From an uncultured Candidatus Saccharibacteria bacterium (GTDB lineage Bacteria; Patescibacteriota; Saccharimonadia; Saccharimonadales; Saccharimonadaceae), in contig CALLZM010000006.1 in assembly GCA_937858705.1 (NCBI GenBank), forward strand, positions 186,001 through 250,000: a stretch of 64,000 bases of DNA. Direction: 5' to 3'. The translations under genes and the position numbers were made by a program. A model generated the notes under the pieces. That model was not told the origin of the DNA, did not search any database, and saw nothing but the letters and a program-made list of their open reading frames with translations. Shown here piece after piece: positions 25,812 through 35,682 of the stretch. Position 1 is the first letter of the stretch. Every line of letters starts with the position of its first letter.

Positions 25812-28664
25812 ATGATTTCATCTGCATATCAGGCCAAGTATGTTGTACATGAACTTGAGCGAGTTCATGCTAATGATGATGTCGCCAAACTCTCTGGTCT
25901 GATGTTCGATGCTCAGATAATGCCAACGCCACATCAGGTTGATGCGGCACTTTTTGCTCTAAACTCGCCTAATACAAAGGGTATTATCATGGCTGACGAA
26001 GTGGGTCTCGGTAAAACGATTGAAGCCGGCATAGTTGTCATGCAATACTGGGCCGAACGCAAACGTAAAATTCTTGTTATCTCACCATCCAGCTTGCGCC
26101 AGCAGTGGTCCCAAGAGCTTTCCGAAAAGTTTAACCTTCCATCGGCTGTTGTTGATTCAAAATGGCTAAAAGCTCATAAAAACTTCGATAAAAACGGTAT
26201 TTATATATGTTCCTATGAATTTGCAAATCGAAACTCGCAAAAGCTCTCAGCTGGCTGGGATTTGATGATCCTAGATGAGGCGCACAAACTACGTAACTTC
26301 TACACAAACAAAAAAGGTATAGCCGGTTCGATCGCTGAAATTTCGAAATGGACAACTAAGGTCTTACTTCTCACTGCTACGCCACTTCAAAACAAGCTTG
26401 AAGAGCTGTATGGATTGGTGTCCGTGTTCGATCCCAAGTACTTCCATTCGTTAGATGTTTTCAAACAGCGCTATATCAAATCAAGCCATCCGTATGCGTT
26501 AGAAGATTTACGCGACCGCATGTCAAAAATCGCCAAGCGAACACTTCGAAAAGAGGCTGAGCGATATGTTAAATACACCAACCGTGTAGCGCAAACAGTA
26601 CAATTTACACCATCTGGAGATGAACAGAAGTTATATGAGCTTGTCGATGACTATCTTCATCGCGAAAAACTCTGGGCATTTGCTTCTTCGCAGCGGCATC
26701 TGTCAGCGCTTATTTTGCGTAAGCGCTTAGGTTCATCAACGTTTGCTGTATCCAGCACACTTAGACGAATCGTGTCACGTATGGAAGATGAGTATTCAGC
26801 TGGCAAAGTTCGAGATAATCGCGGCGGACTAGTCGAATTTGATGACTTATCTGAAGAAGAGATAGAGGCATTTGAACAGTCTGGCGCTATAGATAACTAT
26901 GCACTCGATTCTGCTAAACAGCGCGCCGAATTCCGAGCTGAGATCGATGAACTGAAAAGCTATGCTGATCTAGCAGAATCCATCACTAGCAATGTCAAAG
27001 CCGAACACTTAGTCGACGCAATAAATCTTGGTTTCCAAGCTCTCGAATCAAAAGCTGCGCGCAAGGCTATCATATTTACCGAATCCACAATCACTCAGGA
27101 CTACATAGCTAGTGTGCTCGAAAAAGAAGGTTTTGGTGGAAAATACATTAAGTTTAACGGTCAAAACAATTCACCAGAAGCCAACAAGATTTACAATGAG
27201 TGGAAAGAAGCTAACAAAGACACTGACTTGATAACTGGCATTGAATCAGCTGATCGTCGCAAGGCACTCATAGACAAATTCAAAGAAGATGACTTGCAGA
27301 TAATGATCGCCACCGAAGCCGCTAGCGAAGGTATCAACTTGCAGTTTTGTTCGATGATGATCAACTACGACCTACCGTGGAATCCACAGCGCGTCGAGCA
27401 GAGAATTGGTCGTATTCATCGTATGGGCCAGCAGTTCGATGTTGTGGTTGTGAACTTTAGTAATCAAGGTAACGTAGCTGAGCAGAGGATCCTCGAGCTA
27501 CTGGCAGATAAGTTCAGCTTATTTAAAGATACTTTTGGTGCCAGCAACGAAGTTCTTGGTGCAATCGAAGATGGCTTTGATTTTGAAAAAACCATCAGCA
27601 ATATTCTCAACACTTGCCGTACAGATAAAGAAATTACGGAGAAGTTTGCCAAGCTTCAAGACGAGTTCAAAGACGAGATTTCGTCAGAACAGTTACGCGC
27701 CCGTGCTAAGATCTTCGAAGGGCTTGACCCACACGTACAGGATCGGTTTAAACGCTACGGGGAACAGACTGAAGAAGCATTCAACAGTTTTGAGCGCATG
27801 TTTATGGGGCTCACCCGATATGAGTTGCGAGACTATGCTGACTTTCAAGACAACCACATCTTTACGTTAAGTACTTCGCCAGCCAAAGACGCGCCAGCTG
27901 GTAAGTATTTTTATAAAAAGCGTGAGCAGCCTGCGCACTCGCGTCAATACAAATACTCAGGTGAACTAGCTGAATACGTGCGCGACACGGCTCGTAAAAC
28001 TGATACACCACCGGCCAAACTGACTTTCTGCATTGACGAGTCTGAGCGTGTCGGTAGCGATGTTAAAAAGCTAAAGGGTCGCAGCGGTACTATGCTTGTT
28101 CGAAGTGTCACATTCCCGATCAAAGTAGGGCAGAGTGACATGAGCGAGAACTATGTACTAGCTTCTGCCGAGCTAGACAATGGCGATATGCTCGATGGCG
28201 AAGCATGTCGCAACCTGCTGTCGTTAAAAGTTGTTGATATCGATAAACTAGATAGTATTAAATCCTCAGACCTACTAGATATCTACACAAATCGCCTGAT
28301 AGAAGAGCTGCACGAAGAAGTAAAAGAGCGCAACACGGCCGTCTACATGGACAAAAAAGACCTCCTCGAGCGCCAGTACAAAGACAAAGTCACCGAATAC
28401 GAGATGAAAGAAGACGCTTTGTCGTCAAAAATCCGCGAAAAAGAGCGACTAGAAAAACAAGCTCCTACCAATGCCGAGAAACTCCGTATAGCAGGCGAGA
28501 TACAGGCCCTTCGCAAAAAACGCCGAGCCCTGCAGCACGAACGCCTTAATCTTGAAGATAGTATGGAAGACGAAATCTATGACAAGATCTCGGCTGCGCA
28601 GCAGGCAAGTGAGGGTGAGGTTGTTCAGGAGCGGCTATTTGAAGTGTACATTAGTGTTATTTAG
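25812..28664 (+). CDS. SNF2-family DEAD/DEAH helicase with C-terminal coiled coil
   Basis: 950 aa. ATP-driven DNA translocase. Motif I: MADEVGLGKTIEAG (about residues 57-70). Motif Ia: ILVISPSSLRQQW. Motif II: LMILDEAHKLRN. Motif III: LLLTATPLQN. Motifs V/VI: ATEAASEGINLQF and QRIGRIHRMGQ, so it is of the RapA/HepA-like branch. Residues about 820-915 form a charged coiled coil. The 8-base gap to the OLD-family nuclease gene, which starts with a good GGAGAGG site, points to one operon with the Gabija-like pair. DISARM DrmD is also an SNF2 helicase, but no other DISARM genes are present. Probably an anti-phage component; role inferred from context. Confidence 0.85.
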   Translation: MISSAYQAKYVVHELERVHANDDVAKLSGLMFDAQIMPTPHQVDAALFALNSPNTKGIIMADEVGLGKTIEAGIVVMQYWAERKRKILVISPSSLRQQWSQELSEKFNLPSAVVDSKWLKAHKNFDKNGIYICSYEFANRNSQKLSAGWDLMILDEAHKLRNFYTNKKGIAGSIAEISKWTTKVLLLTATPLQNKLEELYGLVSVFDPKYFHSLDVFKQRYIKSSHPYALEDLRDRMSKIAKRTLRKEAERYVKYTNRVAQTVQFTPSGDEQKLYELVDDYLHREKLWAFASSQRHLSALILRKRLGSSTFAVSSTLRRIVSRMEDEYSAGKVRDNRGGLVEFDDLSEEEIEAFEQSGAIDNYALDSAKQRAEFRAEIDELKSYADLAESITSNVKAEHLVDAINLGFQALESKAARKAIIFTESTITQDYIASVLEKEGFGGKYIKFNGQNNSPEANKIYNEWKEANKDTDLITGIESADRRKALIDKFKEDDLQIMIATEAASEGINLQFCSMMINYDLPWNPQRVEQRIGRIHRMGQQFDVVVVNFSNQGNVAEQRILELLADKFSLFKDTFGASNEVLGAIEDGFDFEKTISNILNTCRTDKEITEKFAKLQDEFKDEISSEQLRARAKIFEGLDPHVQDRFKRYGEQTEEAFNSFERMFMGLTRYELRDYADFQDNHIFTLSTSPAKDAPAGKYFYKKREQPAHSRQYKYSGELAEYVRDTARKTDTPPAKLTFCIDESERVGSDVKKLKGRSGTMLVRSVTFPIKVGQSDMSENYVLASAELDNGDMLDGEACRNLLSLKVVDIDKLDSIKSSDLLDIYTNRLIEELHEEVKERNTAVYMDKKDLLERQYKDKVTEYEMKEDALSSKIREKERLEKQAPTNAEKLRIAGEIQALRKKRRALQHERLNLEDSMEDEIYDKISAAQQASEGEVVQERLFEVYISVI

Positions 28665-28672
28665 GAGAGGCT

Positions 28673-30697
28673 ATGAGAATATCGACAATATACATAAAGA
28701 ACTATCGTCTACTCGAAGACTTTGAGCTATCACCTAACGATAGTAGTGATTTCATGTTATGTATTGGACGTAATAATGTTGGAAAAACCTCGATTCTCAC
28801 CCTTTTAGACGAATGTCTAAATAATGATATGCAGAAAGTATCTTTTGATGATATAACACTTGCTCGGCGCCGTGAATTAGTCAGACTTATCATTGCATAT
28901 CAAAAAAAAGAAAAGACTCTTGATGAAGCAAAGGACACGCTACTGTCATTAGCATCAGAACTCGCCATAACAATTGACTATTCAGACCCGTCATCCGACC
29001 TTTCTCTAATTCCAGTGCTATCACTTGATGATAAGCATCAGAGTGTGACAATTTCTCTTCGCAAGCCATTAGACTATCAAAAGTTAGACGAATTACTAGA
29101 GGAGTTCGAAGCAGGCAAAGAGCAGTATGGGGGCAAGCTAGAGAACTTTCTCGAAAAACGCTGGTATTCCTACGCATCTGTACTATGCTGTGCATCATCG
29201 GGTGAAGTGATTCTTGACTATGATTCGCACGATAAAAGTCATGGCAGATACTTTGGTATATCAGATATTATTAAATTATACTCTATCAAAGCAAAGAGGG
29301 GCGTAGCAAACGACGCTGACGATAAATACGAGCGTGCAACATTATCAAAATACGTGCATACATATCTGGGGAGTGAAAGTGATAATTCGGAGCAGCTTAA
29401 AGAACTATATGGGTTAATTGCTGAGACTGATAAGAACCTGACTGAAAAGTATAATAATTCTAAGGACGGCATTTTTAAAAATGTAATAGATGATATTAAA
29501 GAATTTATTCCAGGCACTGAAGAACAAAAACTTTTTGTTCGTTCTATGATACGCAATGAATCTCTTTTAGGCTACGGCAACACAAAGATTTTCTACGGAG
29601 ATGAGGATAGGCGACTCCCTGAGGGGCATAGCGGATTAGGTTATATGAATATGTACGCAATTATTATTAAACTCCGTACAATTATAGAGAGAATTGAACG
29701 CACTCGGGGTAAAGTATTGGCAAATATTTTATTTATTGAAGAGCCAGAAGCACACACACATCCGCACATGCAATACGTCTTCGCTAACAAAATAAAAAGC
29801 TTTTTAAATAAGCAGAATGTCAACAATCTGCTAACCATAGCAACGACGCACTCTTCCCATATTATCTCTCAGTTTAGCGACACGGATGATATAGTTTTTC
29901 TTCGTAAATTGGAGAGTAAGGTAAAGCCGATACATGTTCGCGAGGCGTATTCTGGCAAAGAGCATGAAGCATTTCTGAAGCAATATTTGACGGTTCATAG
30001 AGCAGAGCTCTTCTTTGCAGACAAAGTGATCTTTATAGAGGGCGATACCGAGCGTATCTTGATGCCTTATTTCATCAAACTTCACGATAAGAATAAACGC
30101 ACAGATTTGGGCTCGCAATACATTTCTACTATCGACGTCGGTAATTACATGTACCTTTTCGAAGACTTTATCCGGTTACTAGGAGTGCCAACTCTAATGA
30201 TTACCGACATTGACACTGGCAAAAAGAATGATTCAAATAGATATGTAAAATGTGCCACAGCAGAAGCGGAAGCAACAACGAACCCTACACTGAAACATTA
30301 TTTTCCTAACGATGAGATATCAAACATTAAGAGTAAAGATTTTGACAACAAGAGGTTTGATCTTAGTGGGGGCACATTTACACCAAGTAACGACGGCAAT
30401 CTGCAGATAACTTACCAAACTGAGCAAGGGTCATACTTAGCTCGAAGCTTTGAGGACTCATTTATGTCGATAAATAAAAACTGGCTCGTTACAAACAAGA
30501 CTTTATTTAAATCCAGCTTGAGCAGTAAGTTCGATGCATCTTCAGCTGTCACGTACACAGCCGATGAAGACTACATCAAATCGAAGGCTATGTTTGCCAT
30601 AGATATCATCAATGCGGATTCGAAGCTAGGAAGTGGTAGCAGCATTCAGATACCAAAATACATCGAAGAAGGTCTCGAGTGGTTAGCAAAGAATTAA
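28673..30697 (+). CDS. OLD-family ATPase/TOPRIM nuclease (GajA-like)
   Basis: 674 aa. N-terminal ABC/SMC-type ATPase: Walker A GRNNVGKTS (about residues 32-40), signature-region GHSGLGYMNMY, Walker B ILFIEEPEAHTHP. C-terminal TOPRIM: VIFIEGDTERILMPYFI with the catalytic Glu, and MITDIDTGKK with the Asp-x-Asp. This is the architecture of GajA in the Gabija anti-phage system and of OLD nucleases. GajA is usually about 580 aa; this one is longer in the middle. The stop overlaps the start of the UvrD-like helicase gene by 19 bases, which matches the GajA-GajB order. Confidence 0.87.
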   Translation: MRISTIYIKNYRLLEDFELSPNDSSDFMLCIGRNNVGKTSILTLLDECLNNDMQKVSFDDITLARRRELVRLIIAYQKKEKTLDEAKDTLLSLASELAITIDYSDPSSDLSLIPVLSLDDKHQSVTISLRKPLDYQKLDELLEEFEAGKEQYGGKLENFLEKRWYSYASVLCCASSGEVILDYDSHDKSHGRYFGISDIIKLYSIKAKRGVANDADDKYERATLSKYVHTYLGSESDNSEQLKELYGLIAETDKNLTEKYNNSKDGIFKNVIDDIKEFIPGTEEQKLFVRSMIRNESLLGYGNTKIFYGDEDRRLPEGHSGLGYMNMYAIIIKLRTIIERIERTRGKVLANILFIEEPEAHTHPHMQYVFANKIKSFLNKQNVNNLLTIATTHSSHIISQFSDTDDIVFLRKLESKVKPIHVREAYSGKEHEAFLKQYLTVHRAELFFADKVIFIEGDTERILMPYFIKLHDKNKRTDLGSQYISTIDVGNYMYLFEDFIRLLGVPTLMITDIDTGKKNDSNRYVKCATAEAEATTNPTLKHYFPNDEISNIKSKDFDNKRFDLSGGTFTPSNDGNLQITYQTEQGSYLARSFEDSFMSINKNWLVTNKTLFKSSLSSKFDASSAVTYTADEDYIKSKAMFAIDIINADSKLGSGSSIQIPKYIEEGLEWLAKN

Positions 30698-32508
30698 GCC
30701 CGATAGAGCAAGTGTTTGCTTGTATCGACAACAACCGGCATTTTCTTCTCCATGGGGGCGCAGGCAGTGGTAAAACACATTCTTTAGTGGAGATCATTCA
30801 ATACAAGTACACGAAAGACCCAAATGCTCGAATAGCCTGTATTACTTATACAAATGCAGCAGTAGACGTAGTAAACGAAAGATATCAGAACGATAACTTG
30901 TCTGTATCGACGATTCATAATTTCCTGTGGAATCAATTAAAAAACTATCAAAAAGAACTGGTTGATTCCGTAATTCATCTAGCCAATAGCGGTAAAATAT
31001 CCGTTCCAGCAGGCCTAGAGTTGACACGCAGCCTATTTGAGGATGGTGTGAAATACGGGCAATACCTGAGTCTTCGCAACGGTCAAGTATCACATGATGA
31101 GGTGATTTACCTTGCTGATTATATGTATCAAAAGCATCCACTGCTAGCTCGCGTTACGAAATCACAATATGACCTTATTCTAATCGATGAGTACCAGGAT
31201 ACCCATAAAGAGATCGTATCGAGGTTATTTGAAAGTATCATCCCCGTTGATACCGCAAATCACTCGCTTACGATTGGTTTATTTGGCGACCACATGCAAA
31301 AAATCTACGAGACTAGCGTAGACGACTTGCGCTACGATGAGTGGGCAATAACAAGAATTACGAAACCCGACAACTACCGTAGTTGTCAAGCAATTATCGA
31401 CGGGTTTAATAACAAAATTCGCCACGATGATATATTACAAAATGCTGTCGGTCAGCATAAAGACTATCTAGGGACTGTTAGGTTTGTATACTCGACTAGT
31501 CGCTACGACATGAAGCAGTTCATGGAAGATTTTGATGTACAAAAACCACGCAAAGCACTCTATTTAACTCATCGCCTACTGGCCCGTAATGCTGGCTACC
31601 AAGAGCTTTATGATACATATGATACGCCCGGCTGGACTATGCAAGAAGTTGCAAGGAGATTGAAGGAACTCAAGGTTCTGGATTTACAAAAAAATCAAGA
31701 ATATACTCTTCGAGAAGTTGTAAATCTGATAAACAGTAGTGGTATAGATTTATCAGAGGCCAGTATTGACGAAGAAAAACTATCGCTTTTTCTTGACATG
31801 AAATATTTGGATGTAGGACATCTCAGTAAACGTCTTGTGACCGACAAAGAAAACTTATGCCCATTTCTTGAGTTCTTGCTACGCATAGAAGGCGTTGTTG
31901 ATTTATATAAAGACAATAAAATACCCAAAATGATGGAGGTACTTGGCTTAGAAATAAAGTCACATGTACAGCGAAAAGCCTTAAAGCAGGGGTTAGACAC
32001 CTTGGCTTTGGCCAGGCGGGGGACGATAAGTGATGTAATCGATACTTGTGAACGATATAGTAATATTTTCGTAAAGGGGGATAGATATACCGAGCGAGCC
32101 ACTCAAGCGTCACGGTTACTTAGCCATCTAAAAAGCATCTCTTATTCAGAAGTCATCAACCTGTACGAGTCTTTATTAAAAGACGACGGAGAGTTCGGTA
32201 CGCAACATAGCTCAAAAGGCAATGCTTACGATAACGTTGTTGCCGTTATGGATAATGGCAACTGGTGGCAGGGCAGTAACTATGAAAATATTTTTACAAC
32301 AGATGACAGTAAAAGGTCTGACATAAAGACCAGGAGGCTGGTCTATACAGCTGGCTCGCGTGCAATTAAAAATCTTGTGATATTTTTCTACGTTGATGTT
32401 ACGGCCGAGTGGAAGCGCCAGAAGGCCCTTTCGGTCATCGAGGATGCGAAAGCGTTCTTCGGTAAAGATAACGTAAGTGTCTATCCCACTGGTGATTCTG
32501 TTTTGTAA
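30679..32508 (+). CDS. UvrD/PcrA-like superfamily 1 helicase (GajB-like)
   Basis: 609 aa. Motif I: GGAGSGKTHSL (about residues 24-34). Motif II: LILIDEYQDTH. Motif III: IGLFGDHMQKIY. Motif IV: NYRS. Motif V: QHSSKGNAYDNVV. Motif VI: YTAGSRAIKNL, keeping the Arg. The start is a GTG inside the 3' end of the nuclease gene (19-base overlap), so translation is coupled. In Gabija, GajB is a UvrD-like helicase next to GajA, which fits. It is larger than typical GajB (about 490 aa) because of an inserted region between motifs IV and V. Ends the operon; a 117-base AT-rich gap follows. Confidence 0.86.
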   Translation: MVSKELSPIEQVFACIDNNRHFLLHGGAGSGKTHSLVEIIQYKYTKDPNARIACITYTNAAVDVVNERYQNDNLSVSTIHNFLWNQLKNYQKELVDSVIHLANSGKISVPAGLELTRSLFEDGVKYGQYLSLRNGQVSHDEVIYLADYMYQKHPLLARVTKSQYDLILIDEYQDTHKEIVSRLFESIIPVDTANHSLTIGLFGDHMQKIYETSVDDLRYDEWAITRITKPDNYRSCQAIIDGFNNKIRHDDILQNAVGQHKDYLGTVRFVYSTSRYDMKQFMEDFDVQKPRKALYLTHRLLARNAGYQELYDTYDTPGWTMQEVARRLKELKVLDLQKNQEYTLREVVNLINSSGIDLSEASIDEEKLSLFLDMKYLDVGHLSKRLVTDKENLCPFLEFLLRIEGVVDLYKDNKIPKMMEVLGLEIKSHVQRKALKQGLDTLALARRGTISDVIDTCERYSNIFVKGDRYTERATQASRLLSHLKSISYSEVINLYESLLKDDGEFGTQHSSKGNAYDNVVAVMDNGNWWQGSNYENIFTTDDSKRSDIKTRRLVYTAGSRAIKNLVIFFYVDVTAEWKRQKALSVIEDAKAFFGKDNVSVYPTGDSVL

Positions 32509-32590
32509 ATATATAGCCAAATGTTACAAGTATAAATAAAATTATATCACTATTTAACAGATACGAGTACAATTAATTTGTTATAAACAC

Positions 32591-32619
32591 TTGTATAAAA
32601 TAATAGATAGTCTTATAAT
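32591..32619 (+). promoter_or_regulatory. Promoter of the Fic/type III R-M operon
   Basis: TTGTAT (32591-32596), 17-base spacer, TATAAT (32614-32619), 6 bases to the Fic ATG at 32626. Leaderless arrangement. Confidence 0.65.
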
Positions 32620-32625
32620 AATTCT

Positions 32626-33780
32626 ATGAAACCAATAAAGGCAATCAATCCACCTTTTGACTCACCACTAGTGAGTGAGATATTTGCACTCGAAAAACTC
32701 CGCTACACACGACTAGGGGGCACGACGCCACCTTGGCTGTTCTTTGATCTAAAGGAGATTATGCATATCCTAGAGAGTGTCGCTAGTGCTCGCATAGAGG
32801 GTAATCGCACGACCGTTGTTGGTGCAGCCATGGACTCGCTGGAGCAAGACAAGGCTCCTAAAAGTGAAGACGCCAGAGAATTACGTAATATTCGCGCAGC
32901 AATAGAGTTTATAGAAGATGCCTTTAGTGAAGATACCGCGCTTAAAATCACTCCGTCTCTCATCCGTGAGCTTCATAAGATCCTTGTAGAGGGCTTGAAA
33001 AAAGATGGCAGTAAAACTCCAGGCAGGTGGCGTACCGAGCCTGTAAGAATCGAAAAAAGCACTCACACACCGCCAGAACACACAGAGGTGCCATCACTTA
33101 TGCAAGAGCTGTGCGATTACATCAATGAGGATGCAGCCAGCCAGCATGACATTATTAAGATTGCCATTGCTCATCATCGTTTTGCAGCTATCCATCCGTT
33201 TGACAATGGTAATGGGCGAACAGCCCGCCTACTTACGTATGCAATGCTTGTCCGCTCGGAGTATATCAATAAAACGAAGCGCACGATTCTTAACCCGTCA
33301 GCAATATTCTGCATCGATCGCCAAAAGTATTACGACATGCTCGCGATAGCGGACAAAGGCACTGAAAAGGGCACAGAGCAATGGTGTCTGTACGTAGCAC
33401 AGGGTATCTCTGCTGAGATGGACCGTGTTAACCGGCTACTTGATCGCGATTATGCAACAAATAATATCATTGAACCGGCACTAAAAAACGCTGTCGACAG
33501 TAAATTTTTGTCCAATGAGGAATATCAGATCCTTAAAATTGCCATGCGCGACGACATTATTCAGGTGCAGAACATCAAACACCTTTTCGGCACAACCGCA
33601 TCTGACGCTGTACAAGCGTCGCGTGTTATTGCTAATATGAGAGACAAGAAGCTGCTGATGATACACCCGAATTACCAAAAAAAGTACATTATGCGATTCG
33701 CAAATAATTACTTGTTGCACGATGTGTTAAAGGCAATGGATAAAAATGGATTACTGGTTGTAAAGAATGAGGCAGAGTAG
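32626..33780 (+). CDS. Fic family protein with N-terminal inhibitory motif
   Basis: 384 aa. AMP-transferase fold. Catalytic motif HPFDNGNGR (residues 190-198) with all key residues, so an active Fic is expected. An N-terminal SARIEGN (about residues 54-60) fits the [S/T]-x3-E-[G/N] autoinhibitory helix of class II Fic proteins. The C-terminal 100 residues look like a winged-helix segment. Fic enzymes attach AMP to target proteins; the target is unknown. The gene begins the operon that continues with mod 7 bases later, so it may protect, regulate or accompany the restriction system. Confidence 0.9.
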   Translation: MKPIKAINPPFDSPLVSEIFALEKLRYTRLGGTTPPWLFFDLKEIMHILESVASARIEGNRTTVVGAAMDSLEQDKAPKSEDARELRNIRAAIEFIEDAFSEDTALKITPSLIRELHKILVEGLKKDGSKTPGRWRTEPVRIEKSTHTPPEHTEVPSLMQELCDYINEDAASQHDIIKIAIAHHRFAAIHPFDNGNGRTARLLTYAMLVRSEYINKTKRTILNPSAIFCIDRQKYYDMLAIADKGTEKGTEQWCLYVAQGISAEMDRVNRLLDRDYATNNIIEPALKNAVDSKFLSNEEYQILKIAMRDDIIQVQNIKHLFGTTASDAVQASRVIANMRDKKLLMIHPNYQKKYIMRFANNYLLHDVLKAMDKNGLLVVKNEAE

Positions 33781-33787
33781 GGGATTT

Positions 33788-35680
33788 ATGCAAAGCGATC
33801 AAAATACAGATATTCACGAACTAGACGGTAAATCGCCAGAGTTCCGTACGCAACTAGCGAAGCAGTTGGAGGATTTGGTGCCAGAGGCGATTGCTGATGG
33901 CAAAGTTGATGTTGCTAAGCTCAAGGAATTGCTAGACGAAGACGCTGGCGATACAAACGAGCGGTTCGGTCTGTTTTGGCCGGGCAAGAAGCGTGCGATG
34001 CGAGCGGCGCAGAACCCGACGACTGCCACGCTGAAGCCTGCCAAAGAGCTGAGCAAAGACTGGGACACTACCCAAAATATCTTTATCGAGGGCGACAACC
34101 TTGAGGTGCTAAAGGTGTTACAAAAGCAATATCACAACGCCATCAAGATGATCTACATCGACCCTCCGTACAACACCGGCAAAGATTTCGTCTACCCAGA
34201 CAACTTCAAAGAAGGCCTGCAAAACTACCTAGAATTTAGCAAACAAGTTGACGAGGGTGGTAAAAAGATTAGCACCAATGCCGAAACCCAAGGGCGCTAC
34301 CACAGCAATTGGCTGAATATGATGTATCCACGACTGAAGCTGGCACGGAATTTGCTGACAGATGATGGGGTGATTTTTATTTCGATTGATGACTCCGAGC
34401 AAGATAATTTGAAAAAGCTGTCCTGTGAAGTTTTTGGTGAAGGAAATTTTGTAGGTTCATTTATTTGGAAAAAAAAAGGAACATCAACTAACGTAGCGGG
34501 TGCGCAGCTTAGCGCACTGACAGAGTACGTTTTATGTTTTGCAAGAAATGCAGCGAAACTTCCCTTGAATTCGCGAGTTGTGTCGTCTTCTGAACGAAGT
34601 TATCCATTTGAAGACGCAGAAGGTAAGTATCGCACCGCAGGATTAGAGAAGAAGAGCACCGGTGACTATAACCGTGAGTCAATGAAGTTTGAAATAATAG
34701 GTCATGCCCCACGTCCTGGAAAAAGATGGCAAATCGGGATCGATAAAGCTCGTGAACTCGAATCAAAGAATCGATTTATTTTCGATAACGGCATCGTAAA
34801 GCTAAAGATCTACGATTTCGAAGACGGTGACTCCTATTCTGCAAATCCAAACCTTTTGCTTGATGTTGGCTCGACTCAAAGCGGACAATCCGAAGTCGAT
34901 AGTTTGATGAGCGGTAACCTTTTCGACACCCCAAAACCATCGAGCCTAATTTCGCATCTTATAAATATTGGCACGAAAAATAATTCCACTATCCTTGATT
35001 TCTTTTCAGGCTCAGGCACCACGGCTCACGCCGTCATGCAACTCAACGCCGAGGACGGTGGCAATCGCAAGCATATACAAGTGCAGTTACCTGAACCGAT
35101 AGACGAAAAGAGCGAAGCTTACAAAGCCGGTTACCGCAAAATTAGCGACATCGCTCGTGAGCGCATCAACCGCGCGGGCGAAAAGATAAAGGCGGACTTT
35201 GCCGATAAACTTGCCGAACGCGACACTCCACTCGACGCTGGCTACCGCACCTACAAACTCAGCGACACCAACTTTACCAAATGGAAATCTGAGGCCACAA
35301 ATGACCTCGGCGAATTGCAAATGCGCCTCGATGCTATGCGAAGCAGTAGTGATGACAACGCTAGCGAAGAAGACTTGCTAGTAGAGGTCATGCTCAAACT
35401 CGGCCTGCCACTCACTGGTCGCACGCAAACTCGTGACCTCGACGGCCTAACAGTACACCAGGTAGTGGCAAGTGACTATGATGTAGACAGTAGCACACAA
35501 CCAGTCTTTTATCTCAACGAACACATCAAACCAACCCTAGAACAACTCCGCGCCATCGTAACCGAGCTAACTCCAAGCCGCTTCGTCATCCTCGACGACG
35601 CGTTCCAGGGTGACAGTCAGCTAAAAACCAATCTTGTACAGACTTGTAAAAGTTATGATGTAGAGCTTTGGACGGTGTAG
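33788..35680 (+). CDS. mod: Type III restriction-modification methyltransferase (Mod)
   Basis: 630 aa. N6-adenine DNA methyltransferase of the beta class: catalytic DPPY (residues 125-128, in IYIDPPYNTG) comes before the AdoMet motif DFFSGSGTTAHAV (about 400-412). N-terminal and central target-recognition parts lie around them, as expected for Mod. The frame extends to ATG 33767, but ATG 33788 with GTAGGGG 4-5 bases upstream is preferred. A run of nine A (34469-34477) encodes Lys-Lys-Lys inside the gene, a possible slippage tract. Works with Res encoded two genes downstream. Confidence 0.93.
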   Translation: MQSDQNTDIHELDGKSPEFRTQLAKQLEDLVPEAIADGKVDVAKLKELLDEDAGDTNERFGLFWPGKKRAMRAAQNPTTATLKPAKELSKDWDTTQNIFIEGDNLEVLKVLQKQYHNAIKMIYIDPPYNTGKDFVYPDNFKEGLQNYLEFSKQVDEGGKKISTNAETQGRYHSNWLNMMYPRLKLARNLLTDDGVIFISIDDSEQDNLKKLSCEVFGEGNFVGSFIWKKKGTSTNVAGAQLSALTEYVLCFARNAAKLPLNSRVVSSSERSYPFEDAEGKYRTAGLEKKSTGDYNRESMKFEIIGHAPRPGKRWQIGIDKARELESKNRFIFDNGIVKLKIYDFEDGDSYSANPNLLLDVGSTQSGQSEVDSLMSGNLFDTPKPSSLISHLINIGTKNNSTILDFFSGSGTTAHAVMQLNAEDGGNRKHIQVQLPEPIDEKSEAYKAGYRKISDIARERINRAGEKIKADFADKLAERDTPLDAGYRTYKLSDTNFTKWKSEATNDLGELQMRLDAMRSSSDDNASEEDLLVEVMLKLGLPLTGRTQTRDLDGLTVHQVVASDYDVDSSTQPVFYLNEHIKPTLEQLRAIVTELTPSRFVILDDAFQGDSQLKTNLVQTCKSYDVELWTV

Positions 35681-35682
35681 AA

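Noticed and set aside
25812-28664. DISARM system (DrmD-like helicase)
   Set aside because: No DrmA, DrmB, DrmC or DISARM methyltransferase nearby; the operon partners are Gabija-like.
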